From positions 1 through 17,322 of the forward strand of contig NZ_UQGV01000055.1 of the NCBI RefSeq assembly GCF_900540665.1: a stretch of 17,322 nucleotides of DNA, given 5' to 3'. Shown piece by piece: positions 1 to 6,308 of the stretch. How positions within the stretch are numbered: the first letter of the stretch is position 1; every line of letters begins with the position of its first letter. A program made the translations under genes and the position numbers. Under the pieces are notes generated by a model, which did not search any database, was not told where the DNA came from, and saw only the letters and a list, made by a program, of their open reading frames with translations. This DNA is from an uncultured Catenibacterium sp. (GTDB lineage: Bacteria > Bacillota_I > Bacilli_A > Erysipelotrichales > Coprobacillaceae).

Positions 1-127
1 TTAGATAAAAATAAAAATATTTATAAATATACTATTAATCATATCAAAAAATATAATTTGATAAGAATGTGATGATTGAATGAAGGCTATAAAGAAAGTG
101 ATTTAAGGAAATAAAACCATTTTTTTC

Positions 128-156
128 TTGAAAACCGCTCTTGTGCATACTATAAT
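128..156 (+). promoter_or_regulatory. Promoter of tRNA-Leu
   Basis: A -35 box TTGAAA (128-133) and a perfect -10 box TATAAT (151-156) are separated by 17 bp, about 15 bp before the mature tRNA 5' end. This near-consensus sigma-70/SigA arrangement fits a stable RNA gene. Transcription would begin around 163. Confidence 0.85.
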
Positions 157-171
157 AATAACGTTGTCAGT

Positions 172-258
172 GCCCTTGTGATGAAATTGGTAGACATAGC
201 AGACTCAAAATCTGCCGGCTTCAAACCCGTACCGGTTCGAGTCCGGTCAAGGGCACCA
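172..258 (+). tRNA. tRNA-Leu (anticodon CAA)
   Basis: The acceptor stem GCCCTTG (172-178) pairs with CAAGGGC (248-254), followed by discriminator A255 and an encoded CCA (256-258). The anticodon stem GCAGA/TCTGC (199-203 / 211-215) encloses the loop CTCAAAA, giving anticodon CAA at 206-208, which reads UUG leucine codons. The long variable arm between the anticodon and T stems is the class II form expected for tRNA-Leu. The T arm is ACCGG-TTCGAGT-CCGGT (231-247). The gene stands alone with its own promoter and terminator. Confidence 0.97.
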
Positions 259-271
259 ACTATTGATGATT

Positions 272-299
272 AAGCTGGGATATATTCTCAGCTTTTTTT
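272..299 (+). terminator. Rho-independent terminator after tRNA-Leu
   Basis: A 9-bp stem with one G-T pair (272-280 with 286-294) and a 5-nt loop is followed by a run of seven T (293-299). It lies 13 nt after the tRNA 3' end and ends tRNA transcription before the convergent minus-strand gene. Confidence 0.85.
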
Positions 300-304
300 G
301 CGCA

Positions 305-331
305 TAAAAAAAGGAATAGGCTACTATTCCT
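305..331 (-). terminator. Terminator of the minus-strand redox-protein/tag pair
   Basis: Read on the minus strand, GGAATAG (330-324) and CTATTCC (319-313) form a stem with a 4-nt loop, followed by a U tract given by the A run at 305-312. The TAG stop codon of the gene (326-324) lies in the stem. Confidence 0.85.
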
Positions 332-734
332 CACTAAATAATACTTCTTCTACAATGGCTGCAGCATCTTTAATACAGTCTGGACAAGTTCTTAGCATCT
401 TGCCTGTTTCTACACCTTTTAACACTTTACATGTAGTTGTAGAATTCTTTTCTTTAAATTTCTGCATGATTTCTCTAGATAACTTATAAGTACTTGCTTT
501 ACTATCTGGCTTACCTAGATTGCCTGTACTATTCTTACATCCTGCAAGAAGACATGCACCAGTAATAGCACCACAAGTACCCTCCATGCAACCTACACCT
601 AGACCTAATCCTTCAGCAACCTTAAACATTGTTTCTTCATCCATACCTACAAGATCACAATAAGTACATGCAACTGCCTGTGCGCAGTTATATCCCTTAT
701 CATGTCTTTTAATAGTTTCATCAATACGTGTCAT
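324..734 (-). CDS. C_GCAxxG_C_C family redox-type protein
   Basis: A 136-aa cysteine-rich protein matching the C_GCAxxG_C_C family (putative redox-active proteins). No reaction is known to me for this family. Cysteines visible include C17 in YNCAQA, C23 and C26, C49 and C54 in the signature GCMEGTCGAITGA, C61, C66, C102, and the pair C117/C120 in RTCPDC near the C terminus. The regular spacing suggests metal or Fe-S binding or dithiol chemistry, which is inference. I see no signal peptide, so it is probably cytoplasmic. I chose ATG at 734 because GGAGG lies 8 nt upstream; the frame also has a GTG five codons earlier (749), but that codon overlaps the same ribosome binding site. It lies 5 bp after tag and is probably co-transcribed with it. 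Confidence 0.88.
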   Translation of the reverse strand: MTRIDETIKRHDKGYNCAQAVACTYCDLVGMDEETMFKVAEGLGLGVGCMEGTCGAITGACLLAGCKNSTGNLGKPDSKASTYKLSREIMQKFKEKNSTTTCKVLKGVETGKMLRTCPDCIKDAAAIVEEVLFSEE

Positions 735-739
735 ATCCT

Positions 740-1282
740 TTACCTCCACTCACAACTCAATAGATGATCATTATAAATGCCAATCGCCTGCAAATAGCTA
801 TAAATAATCACAGGACCAACAAACTTGAAGCCACGTTTCTTTAAATCTTTAGATATCGTAGTAGACAGTGCATCACTTGCAGGAATCTCTTTTTCATCTG
901 TATAGCGATGATCAATCACCTTAAAATCTACAAAAGACCAGATATAATGATCAAAACTGCCAAACTCTTCCTGTATGCTTAAAAAAGCTTTCGCATTGAC
1001 TATAATACTATTGATTTTCAAACGATTATGAATAATACCTTCAGCTTCATAGAGAGATTCTATTTTTTCATTAGAATAGGATGCAATCTTGTGATAATCA
1101 AAATCATTGAATGCCTGCTTATATGCTTCTTCTTTCTTTAAAATAGTATCCCAGGATAATCCAGCCTGCATGCCTTCAAGAACAAGCATCTTGAATAACA
1201 TTCTTTCATCATGTGTTTCTTTACACCATCGATCATCATGATATTTAATTGCTTCTTTACTTTTAGCCCATGAACATCTCAT
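740..1282 (-). CDS. tag: DNA-3-methyladenine glycosylase I
   Basis: A 180-aa protein of normal length for Tag, which removes 3-methyladenine from alkylated DNA as the first step of base excision repair. The zinc ligands known from E. coli Tag (C4, H17, H175, C179) are matched by C3, H15 (YHD), H173 (NDH) and C177 at the C terminus. The active-site motif LEGMQAGLSW contains E36 and W44. The helix-hairpin-helix-like stretch AEGIIHNRLKI and the ASDALS...KKRGFKFVG stretch are also typical. The start is ATG at 1282 with AAGGAGGT just upstream. It is the first gene of the minus-strand pair and is divergent from the RsmF-like gene, with only 88 bp between the start codons. Confidence 0.96.
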   Translation of the reverse strand: MRCSWAKSKEAIKYHDDRWCKETHDERMLFKMLVLEGMQAGLSWDTILKKEEAYKQAFNDFDYHKIASYSNEKIESLYEAEGIIHNRLKINSIIVNAKAFLSIQEEFGSFDHYIWSFVDFKVIDHRYTDEKEIPASDALSTTISKDLKKRGFKFVGPVIIYSYLQAIGIYNDHLLSCEWR

Positions 1283-1301
1283 TGAATGACCTCCTTTTCA
1301 C

Positions 1302-1310
1302 ATTGTAGCA
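1302..1310 (-). promoter_or_regulatory. Extended -10 promoter of tag
   Basis: On the minus strand the sequence reads TGCTACAAT (1310-1302), an extended -10 element one base off TATAAT, 20 bp before the tag start. A TTGACT box lies at 1326-1321, but only 13 bp away, so it is not a regular -35. The element faces the plus-strand promoter at 1320-1348 and overlaps its upstream region. Confidence 0.55.
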
Positions 1311-1319
1311 TATCCAAAG

Positions 1320-1348
1320 TAGTCAACACATCTATTTTTTTGTATAAT
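1320..1348 (+). promoter_or_regulatory. Promoter of the RsmF-like gene
   Basis: A perfect TATAAT (1343-1348) is preceded at 17 bp by TAGTCA (1320-1325, four of six matches to TTGACA). It lies 22 bp before the ATG at 1371. The -35 box falls within the tag promoter region, so the two divergent promoters interlock. Confidence 0.6.
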
Positions 1349-1370
1349 AGTTCAGAAAGGACGTGAATTT

Positions 1371-2684
1371 ATGGAACAATTTGATGCCCGTATGAAGTTT
1401 TTATTAAAAGATGAATATGATGACTTTAAGAAGGCTTTATTAGAAAAGCCGGTTAAAGGTTTATATTTAAATAGAAATAAGAAAAATGTAGAAAGGGTAT
1501 TGGAAGAACAGTATATTGAACATCATCCTATTGTAGAAAATGGTTATCTCTATGATGAAAACTATCATCCGGGAAGAAGTGCTTATTTTCTTGCAGGACT
1601 CTATTATATCCAGGAACCAAGTGCTATGCTTGTAGCAGACGCATTACCTATTGAACCTGATGATTTTGTGTTAGATATGTGTGCGGCTCCAGGAGGTAAA
1701 AGCTGTGAGATTGCATCTCGATTAACAGGGGAAGGTGTATTAATTGCGAATGATATAGAAGCTGCTCGTGCACGCATTTTAAGTGAGAATATCGAACGTT
1801 TTGGATTAGACAATACAATTGTCACAAATGTAGATCCAATGTGCTTCACAAAGCAATTTCAGGAAGCATTTGATAAGATCGTCTTAGATGCACCATGTAG
1901 TGGAGAAGGGATGTTTAGAAAACTTGAACAGGCTGTCGATACATGGAGTGAAGAGAAGGTATTAGAATGTGCGCATATACAGAAGAACCTTTTAAAGGGT
2001 GCCTATGACATGTTGAAACAGGGTGGTATGGTTATCTACTCTACATGTACTTACTCATATGAAGAAAATGAAGCAATGGTTCATTATGCCGTTGATGAAC
2101 TTGGCTTTGAATTACTTCCTCTTAGTAAATCTCATGGTTTATGTCCAGGTGTTGATCTAGATGAAGTAGTAAGATGTTATCCTCATCATTATCGTGGAGA
2201 AGGGCATTTTATCGCCTTGTTAAGAAAGCCTGGAAACAATCCAAGAAAACAAGTACGTACAATAAAACCATCAGTTAATTCAGCTGATTTAAAAGTTTTA
2301 AAAGCCTTCTATCAGGATAATCTCAATAAGAAAGTACCTTCATACATAATAGAAAATAATGGACACCTCTATGCCATCAAAAAGAACTTTCCAGAATTAA
2401 AGGGAATCAGAGTATTACGTAACGGACTCTATTTAGGTGAAATAAGAAAGAATAGATTTATTCCAAGTTATTCTCTCGCCTTAACTTTGACTAAAGAGGA
2501 TGTAAAAAGAAGTTATGACTTTCCATGTGAGAGTGAGGAAATCAAGAAGTATATCCATGGTGAAACATTAGAAGGAACAGGAAACAAAGGATTTGGTGTG
2601 ATCTTTGTAGATGGTTATCCACTTTCTTTCTATAAAGAAAGCAATCAGGTTAAAAACTTATTTCCTAAGGGACTCAGACGATGA
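1371..2684 (+). CDS. RsmF-like 16S rRNA m5C methyltransferase (NOL1/NOP2/Sun family)
   Basis: A 437-aa protein that should transfer a methyl group from S-adenosylmethionine to carbon 5 of a cytosine in rRNA. The order is a short N-terminal domain (about 1-75), a Rossmann methyltransferase core with DMCAAPGGK (102-110, SAM binding), DAPCSG (173-178) and STCTYS (224-229), then a C-terminal extension (about 290-437) like the PUA-type RNA-binding part of RsmF/YebU. The two cysteines used by this family, C176 and C226, are both present. EENE after the second cysteine is also typical. The architecture favours RsmF over RsmB, but the exact target cytosine cannot be read from sequence. The ribosome binding site AAAGGACGTG precedes ATG at 1371. 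The last 4 bp overlap the HD-domain gene. Confidence 0.9.
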   Translation: MEQFDARMKFLLKDEYDDFKKALLEKPVKGLYLNRNKKNVERVLEEQYIEHHPIVENGYLYDENYHPGRSAYFLAGLYYIQEPSAMLVADALPIEPDDFVLDMCAAPGGKSCEIASRLTGEGVLIANDIEAARARILSENIERFGLDNTIVTNVDPMCFTKQFQEAFDKIVLDAPCSGEGMFRKLEQAVDTWSEEKVLECAHIQKNLLKGAYDMLKQGGMVIYSTCTYSYEENEAMVHYAVDELGFELLPLSKSHGLCPGVDLDEVVRCYPHHYRGEGHFIALLRKPGNNPRKQVRTIKPSVNSADLKVLKAFYQDNLNKKVPSYIIENNGHLYAIKKNFPELKGIRVLRNGLYLGEIRKNRFIPSYSLALTLTKEDVKRSYDFPCESEEIKKYIHGETLEGTGNKGFGVIFVDGYPLSFYKESNQVKNLFPKGLRR

Positions 2685-3121
2685 ACCGTTATTTTAGTTT
2701 GCGTGATGAAGTATTACATTTTTTAGATGAAAAGAGCCATGGCTATTATAAAAGAGAGGCAATAGCACATATGTTTCAAGTAGAAACACTATGCTTATTA
2801 CTCGCAAAAGAAAGAAATCTGGATGAAGAGTTATGTGCTGTCATCGGTCTTCTTCATGATCTAGCGGTGCCTATCTATTCTTCTAGTTTTCAGCATGCCA
2901 CTCGTTCAAGTGAATTGGCGAAAGAACTTCTTGGTCCAATATTTAGTGGTGAAGAAAAAAATATCATTTTTACTGCAATTAGTAATCATTCACACAAGGA
3001 ACGCATAGATGATGCTTATAGTGAACTGATTAAAGATGCAGATTGCTGGAGCCATTTTCTTGAAAAGACAGTTTTAAAGCACGAAGAATCAGAAAGGTTG
3101 AAACTTCTTAAGATTATGTGA
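2681..3121 (+). CDS. HD-domain hydrolase
   Basis: A 146-aa single-domain HD protein. The metal-binding pattern is H30, H59-D60 in LLHDLA, H72, H103 in SNHSH, and D119/D121 in KDAD, as in HD phosphohydrolases acting on nucleotides or other phosphate esters. The substrate cannot be told from sequence. No regulatory or synthetase domain is fused to it. The start overlaps the stop of the RsmF-like gene (ATGA at 2681-2684), so translational coupling is likely and the two genes form an operon. No terminator follows before the next promoter. Confidence 0.82.
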   Translation: MNRYFSLRDEVLHFLDEKSHGYYKREAIAHMFQVETLCLLLAKERNLDEELCAVIGLLHDLAVPIYSSSFQHATRSSELAKELLGPIFSGEEKNIIFTAISNHSHKERIDDAYSELIKDADCWSHFLEKTVLKHEESERLKLLKIM

Positions 3122-3135
3122 ATTTTCATATGGGT

Positions 3136-3164
3136 TTGGGTTTTAAAAAGAGTTGTGTTATAAT
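3136..3164 (+). promoter_or_regulatory. Promoter of the NlpC/P60 gene
   Basis: An extended -10 TGTTATAAT (3156-3164) with TTGGGT (3136-3141) at 17 bp. The predicted transcription start near 3171 lies downstream of the ATG at 3153, which excludes that start codon and supports GTG at 3192. Confidence 0.7.
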
Positions 3165-3191
3165 TATGTGTGCGTAAAGGAAGGTGATTAT

Positions 3192-4526
3192 GTGAAAAGA
3201 GGACATAAAGTTGTATCATTTCTTATTGCTGCTGCAATGATTACACCGCTTGCTTTATCAAACGTGAATACAGTTGAGGCAGCTAATAAATTTGAAGGTC
3301 AGGAAACAAAGTATTATAAGCTTTGTGCATCTAAGACAATTACTCATTCAAATCAGAATACTTGTAAAGAGTTTAATAAATACTTAAAGACAAAGAGTGC
3401 AAATTTAAAAAGTGAGATCAGCAGTAAACAGAATAGCGTTGATAGTGCAAAGCTATCTATTGCAGATGCAGCAGATAAGATCAATAGCTTAAATAGTCAG
3501 ATTGATGAAGCTAATCAGAAGATTGCTTATATGAATACTGCAATCACAAATGCAGAAAACAATCTAAATGAAAAGAAGGCTTTATTAAAGGATAGAATTT
3601 ATTCTATGCAGAGTCAGATGAATTCTAATGCTTATGTTGATTATTTATTCAATGCAAGTTCATTCTCTGATTTCTTCTCAAGAGCAGCGACTCTTAAGGA
3701 TTTAACTGCTTATGAAACAGATTTAATGAATGAAATCAAGGAAGAGCAGAAACAGCTAGAAGTACAGAAGCAGACACTTGTTGATACTCAGACTGCATTA
3801 AATGCGCAGAAGAGTCAGGCTGAAGAATTACAGAAAACATTAGTAGCTAAACTTGAAGCTGAACAGAAGGCTTTACAGGATAAGCAGAGTGATTTATCTG
3901 ATAATGAAAATAGTATTGGTACAATTGCACAGAACTTAGTTGAATTAAATAAAGCATCAGAAGAGTCTAAGGTCAATGGTGTTACTCAAGCTACACCAAA
4001 TAAGAACAATGGTTCTTCAAATAATGGCGGTTCTTCTAATAATGGAGGATCATCAAACAACAATGGGTCATCAAGCAATGGTGGAGGAAGCACAACACCA
4101 ACACCTAGTCCAGATCAATCTTCAAGAGGACTTGCGATTGCGAATAAGGCATTAACACGTCAGGGTTATATGTATTCATGGGGTGGATGTCACTCTATGA
4201 GCCAGATTGCGAATCCTAACTGGACTAAGTTTGACTGTTCAGGTCTAGTTAACTGGGCTCATTATCAGGCTGGTGTGAATATTGGATCAAATACGACTAA
4301 AACATTATGCAATGTAGGAACACAGGTGGATCGTGGTTCTATGCAGGCTGGTGATATTATCTTATTCAGTTCAAATGGTTCCTATTCTGGTGTACACCAT
4401 GTAGGTATCTATATTGGTGGTAACCGTATGGTTCATGCTCCTTCAAGTGGTAAACCAGTACAGGTTGCAACATTAGGAATTAACTATTGGCAAAAAGAAT
4501 TCTACCAGGCTAGAAGATGTTATTAA
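3192..4526 (+). CDS. Secreted PcsB/CwlO-like NlpC/P60 peptidoglycan endopeptidase
   Basis: A 444-aa exported cell-wall hydrolase predicted to cut stem peptides of peptidoglycan. A signal peptide (basic VKRGHK, hydrophobic stretch, likely cleavage after VEA around residue 30) is followed by a long coiled-coil domain (about 60-250) with the 'YVDYLFNASSFSDFFSR' stretch typical of PcsB-type domains. Then come an S/N/G-rich linker (about 272-300) and a C-terminal NlpC/P60 domain. The catalytic triad is visible as C349 (FDCSG), H403 (HHVGIYIG) and H415 (VHAP). In PcsB and CwlO the coiled coil is controlled by FtsEX, so the same is plausible here (inference). Start GTG at 3192 has GGAAGGTG upstream and places the signal peptide at the true N terminus; an in-frame ATG 13 codons earlier lies before the predicted transcription start. 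Confidence 0.93.
   Translation: MKRGHKVVSFLIAAAMITPLALSNVNTVEAANKFEGQETKYYKLCASKTITHSNQNTCKEFNKYLKTKSANLKSEISSKQNSVDSAKLSIADAADKINSLNSQIDEANQKIAYMNTAITNAENNLNEKKALLKDRIYSMQSQMNSNAYVDYLFNASSFSDFFSRAATLKDLTAYETDLMNEIKEEQKQLEVQKQTLVDTQTALNAQKSQAEELQKTLVAKLEAEQKALQDKQSDLSDNENSIGTIAQNLVELNKASEESKVNGVTQATPNKNNGSSNNGGSSNNGGSSNNNGSSSNGGGSTTPTPSPDQSSRGLAIANKALTRQGYMYSWGGCHSMSQIANPNWTKFDCSGLVNWAHYQAGVNIGSNTTKTLCNVGTQVDRGSMQAGDIILFSSNGSYSGVHHVGIYIGGNRMVHAPSSGKPVQVATLGINYWQKEFYQARRCY
4005..4091 (+). repeat. Degenerate 18-bp repeat coding an SSNNGG linker
   Basis: About four to five imperfect copies of a unit coding S-S-N-N-G-G form the flexible linker between the coiled coil and the NlpC/P60 domain. Synonymous codons vary between copies (GGT/GGC/GGA, TCT/TCA), so the copies are old or selected at the protein level and not a fresh DNA expansion. 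Confidence 0.8.
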
Positions 4527-4553
4527 AAGGAATGCACAGGCATTCCTTTTTTT
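4527..4553 (+). terminator. Terminator of the NlpC/P60 gene
   Basis: A 9-bp perfect stem (4527-4535 with 4540-4548), loop ACAG and seven T (4547-4553), starting directly after the TAA stop. Confidence 0.93.
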
Positions 4554-4561
4554 GTGTGTAA

Positions 4562-4585
4562 ATAAAAAAACGGTTATTAACCGTT
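4562..4585 (-). terminator. Terminator of the small membrane protein gene
   Basis: AACGGTT and AACCGTT (4569-4575 / 4579-4585) form a 7-bp stem with a 3-nt loop. On the minus strand it is followed by a U tract from the A run 4564-4570. The TAA stop codon lies at the loop. The T-rich stretch after 4585 could let it work in the plus direction as well. Confidence 0.75.
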
Positions 4586-4852
4586 CTTCTTTTTTAAGAT
4601 GACTTTTGTAACGATGATGATTAAAACTAATACGATCGCAGATGAAATATAGAAAGTATTCATTAGTGGTGGTTTGCTGAACCACTTAGTAGAATCTGCA
4701 ATCATACGTGCAGCTAAGGCGATTGAGTAACCAGTAGAAGCAGCACCTACTAAAGCAAGCAATGCTTTGAATAATTTTCCTGTAACTTCAGTAAATAAAA
4801 TTGCGATTGCAAGAGTACATAACGCAATGAATGTATAAATGACTAATTGCAT
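4577..4852 (-). CDS. Small multi-pass membrane protein, function unknown
   Basis: A 91-aa hydrophobic protein that I do not recognise as a named family. Three hydrophobic stretches are visible: about 3-20, 28-48 (alanine-rich, GAASTGYSIALAARM) and 64-87. The C terminus is basic (KKKNG), which suggests a cytoplasmic end. ATG at 4852 is chosen because GGAGG lies 8 nt upstream; the frame stays open to an ATG at 4921, but the extra residues are polar and contain the ribosome binding site. It is monocistronic, with its own terminator, and lies between two peptidoglycan hydrolase genes on the other strand. The position hints at a cell-envelope role but does not show one. Confidence 0.72.
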   Translation of the reverse strand: MQLVIYTFIALCTLAIAILFTEVTGKLFKALLALVGAASTGYSIALAARMIADSTKWFSKPPLMNTFYISSAIVLVLIIIVTKVILKKKNG

Positions 4853-4881
4853 CGGGGAAACCTCCTTTTCACACTTAGTAA

Positions 4882-4910
4882 AAGATATCATAAAATCTAT
4901 ATTTTTGCAA
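4882..4910 (-). promoter_or_regulatory. Possible promoter of the small membrane protein gene
   Basis: On the minus strand, TTGCAA (4910-4905) and TATCTT (4887-4882) are 17 bp apart, 30 bp before the start codon. Each box matches consensus at four of six positions, so support is moderate. Confidence 0.35.
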
Positions 4911-4976
4911 TGTGTTCTCATAATTAAACAGTAATATGTAAATTATGTGAAAATGTGAGATAATGAGGGTGGAGTG

Positions 4977-5005
4977 TGGACAAATAATGTCCTGTTTGGT
5001 ACTAT
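4977..5005 (+). promoter_or_regulatory. Promoter of vanY-like gene, with inverted repeat over the -35 box
   Basis: TGGACA (4977-4982, five of six matches to TTGACA) is 17 bp from TACTAT (5000-5005), which has the extended TGG in front. The inverted repeat GGACA-AATAA-TGTCC (4978-4992) covers the -35 box and part of the spacer and could be a regulator site. Confidence 0.55.
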
Positions 5006-5035
5006 TATTCGTGATAAAGGAAGAGGTAAAAAATT

Positions 5036-6265
5036 ATGAGAAGAAAGAGAAATTATAATTATTCTCCTTACAGTCGTCGTAGAAGAATAAGATGGGATAA
5101 TGTCTTAAAGGTAGTTATTCCTGTAGTTGTAGTACTTGTATTAGTGATCACATTTAATTTTTCACGTATTAGATTGGCTATGAAGGGTTATTCATGGTCT
5201 CAGCAGTCTGCTGTATTAAAACTAACAAGTGATAAAGTAAAGATTGTGATTGGTGATGATTACTTAGATCATATTGATTCATGGCTAAAACATTCTAAGG
5301 ATGTAAAGTATTATGCTGATTTTGAACAGTATCAGTCGCTTCATAAGAAGATGAAGGCTGCTGATGTAGTAGATACATTATCACCAATGTTAGATGACCA
5401 GATTCCTTCTTTAAAGAAGAATGGGTATACTGAAAAACAGATCTGGACAATCTTAAAAACAGCTGATAGTGATGATCTAGATTATATTCTAGATAAAGGC
5501 TATAGCTATAATACAATGAAGAATTATATGGCTGTTTCTGGTTTTAAATTCAAGGATATGGATAAATATGAAGAAGCTTATAAATCAAGTAAGAATTATA
5601 ACTATGCTGTATTAAGTACGTCTTATCCATTTATTGGAGATTCTACAAAAGAAGCAACAAGACATACAATTACAAATCCAGCTCGTTACACTACACTTGT
5701 AAAGAAAGGCTTATATCTCCCTTCAGATTATAAACCAACTGATCTAGTGACACCTGATGAGAAATATATTACTAAAAAGTGTGATCATCCAAAACTTAGA
5801 AAAGAAGCTTATAAAGCATTCCTTGCTATGCGTAAAGCAGGTGAAAAGGAAGGCTACTACATTATGATTAATAGTGGTTATCGTTCTTATAGTGAACAGA
5901 GTGAAATCTATAAGGAATATAAACAGAAGTGGGGAGAACTTTATGCAATCCAGCACGTTGCTTTACCTGGCGCAAGTGAACACCAGACTGGTCTTGGTAT
6001 CGATATGAGTTCTGAAAGTGTAAATGAAGGTAAGAGACTTGTATTTGGTGATACATCAGAATATAAATGGGCATGTAAAAATGCTCATAAATATGGCTTT
6101 GTATTACGTTTTGCGGATGGTACTTCTAATATTACAGGTATCACACAGGAACCTTGGCATTTCCGTTATGTAGGTAAAAAAGCTGCTAAGATCATGTATG
6201 AAAATAACTGGACATTAGAAGAATATTGTCTTTATACAGGAGACCTTCCTGCATTAAAATCTTAA
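5036..6265 (+). CDS. Membrane-anchored VanY-type D,D-carboxypeptidase
   Basis: A 409-aa protein predicted to remove the terminal D-Ala from peptidoglycan stem peptides outside the cell. A strongly basic N terminus (residues 1-19, many Arg) precedes one membrane segment (about 24-41), so the rest faces outward. Residues about 50-225 form a Lys/Asp/Tyr-rich spacer domain with no catalytic motif I recognise. The C-terminal VanY domain carries SGYRS (280-284), SEHQTGLGID with zinc ligands H316 and D323, and EPWHFRYVG with catalytic E372 and zinc ligand H375. All family residues are intact. There are no van resistance genes nearby, so this is a housekeeping wall-trimming enzyme and not evidence of glycopeptide resistance. 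GGAAGAGG precedes the ATG. Confidence 0.93.
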   Translation: MRRKRNYNYSPYSRRRRIRWDNVLKVVIPVVVVLVLVITFNFSRIRLAMKGYSWSQQSAVLKLTSDKVKIVIGDDYLDHIDSWLKHSKDVKYYADFEQYQSLHKKMKAADVVDTLSPMLDDQIPSLKKNGYTEKQIWTILKTADSDDLDYILDKGYSYNTMKNYMAVSGFKFKDMDKYEEAYKSSKNYNYAVLSTSYPFIGDSTKEATRHTITNPARYTTLVKKGLYLPSDYKPTDLVTPDEKYITKKCDHPKLRKEAYKAFLAMRKAGEKEGYYIMINSGYRSYSEQSEIYKEYKQKWGELYAIQHVALPGASEHQTGLGIDMSSESVNEGKRLVFGDTSEYKWACKNAHKYGFVLRFADGTSNITGITQEPWHFRYVGKKAAKIMYENNWTLEEYCLYTGDLPALKS

Positions 6266-6267
6266 TT

Positions 6268-6292
6268 AATCCGGCATGTGCCGGATTTTTTT
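6268..6292 (+). terminator. Terminator after the vanY-like gene
   Basis: AATCCGGC (6268-6275) and GCCGGATT (6280-6287) form an 8-bp GC-rich stem with loop ATGT and a seven-T tail (6286-6292). It ends only 16 nt before the mnmM start codon, leaving no space for a separate promoter between them. Confidence 0.92.
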
Positions 6293-6308
6293 GAAGGAGA
6301 GAAGAATT

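Noticed and set aside
298..489. Plus-strand open frame starting inside the tRNA/redox-protein intergenic region
   Set aside because: It overlaps the C_GCAxxG_C_C gene on the other strand, begins between two terminators and has no ribosome binding site.
3153..3191. Upstream ATG start for the NlpC/P60 protein
   Set aside because: It lies between the -35 and -10 boxes of the gene's own promoter and would put 13 residues before the signal peptide; GTG at 3192 has a proper ribosome binding site.
4005..4091. Tandem repeat as a CRISPR-like or mobile-element signal
   Set aside because: The period is 18 bp without unique spacers and it is in frame, coding a Ser/Asn/Gly linker inside a wall hydrolase.
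5036..6265. VanY-type gene as evidence for vancomycin resistance
   Set aside because: No vanHAX-like ligase or dehydrogenase and no vanRS regulators are present, and stand-alone VanY enzymes are common housekeeping wall proteins in Bacillota.
6276..6308. Upstream ATG start for MnmM
   Set aside because: The codon is in the loop of the preceding terminator hairpin; the ATG at 6309 has AAGGAGA upstream and gives the normal family length.
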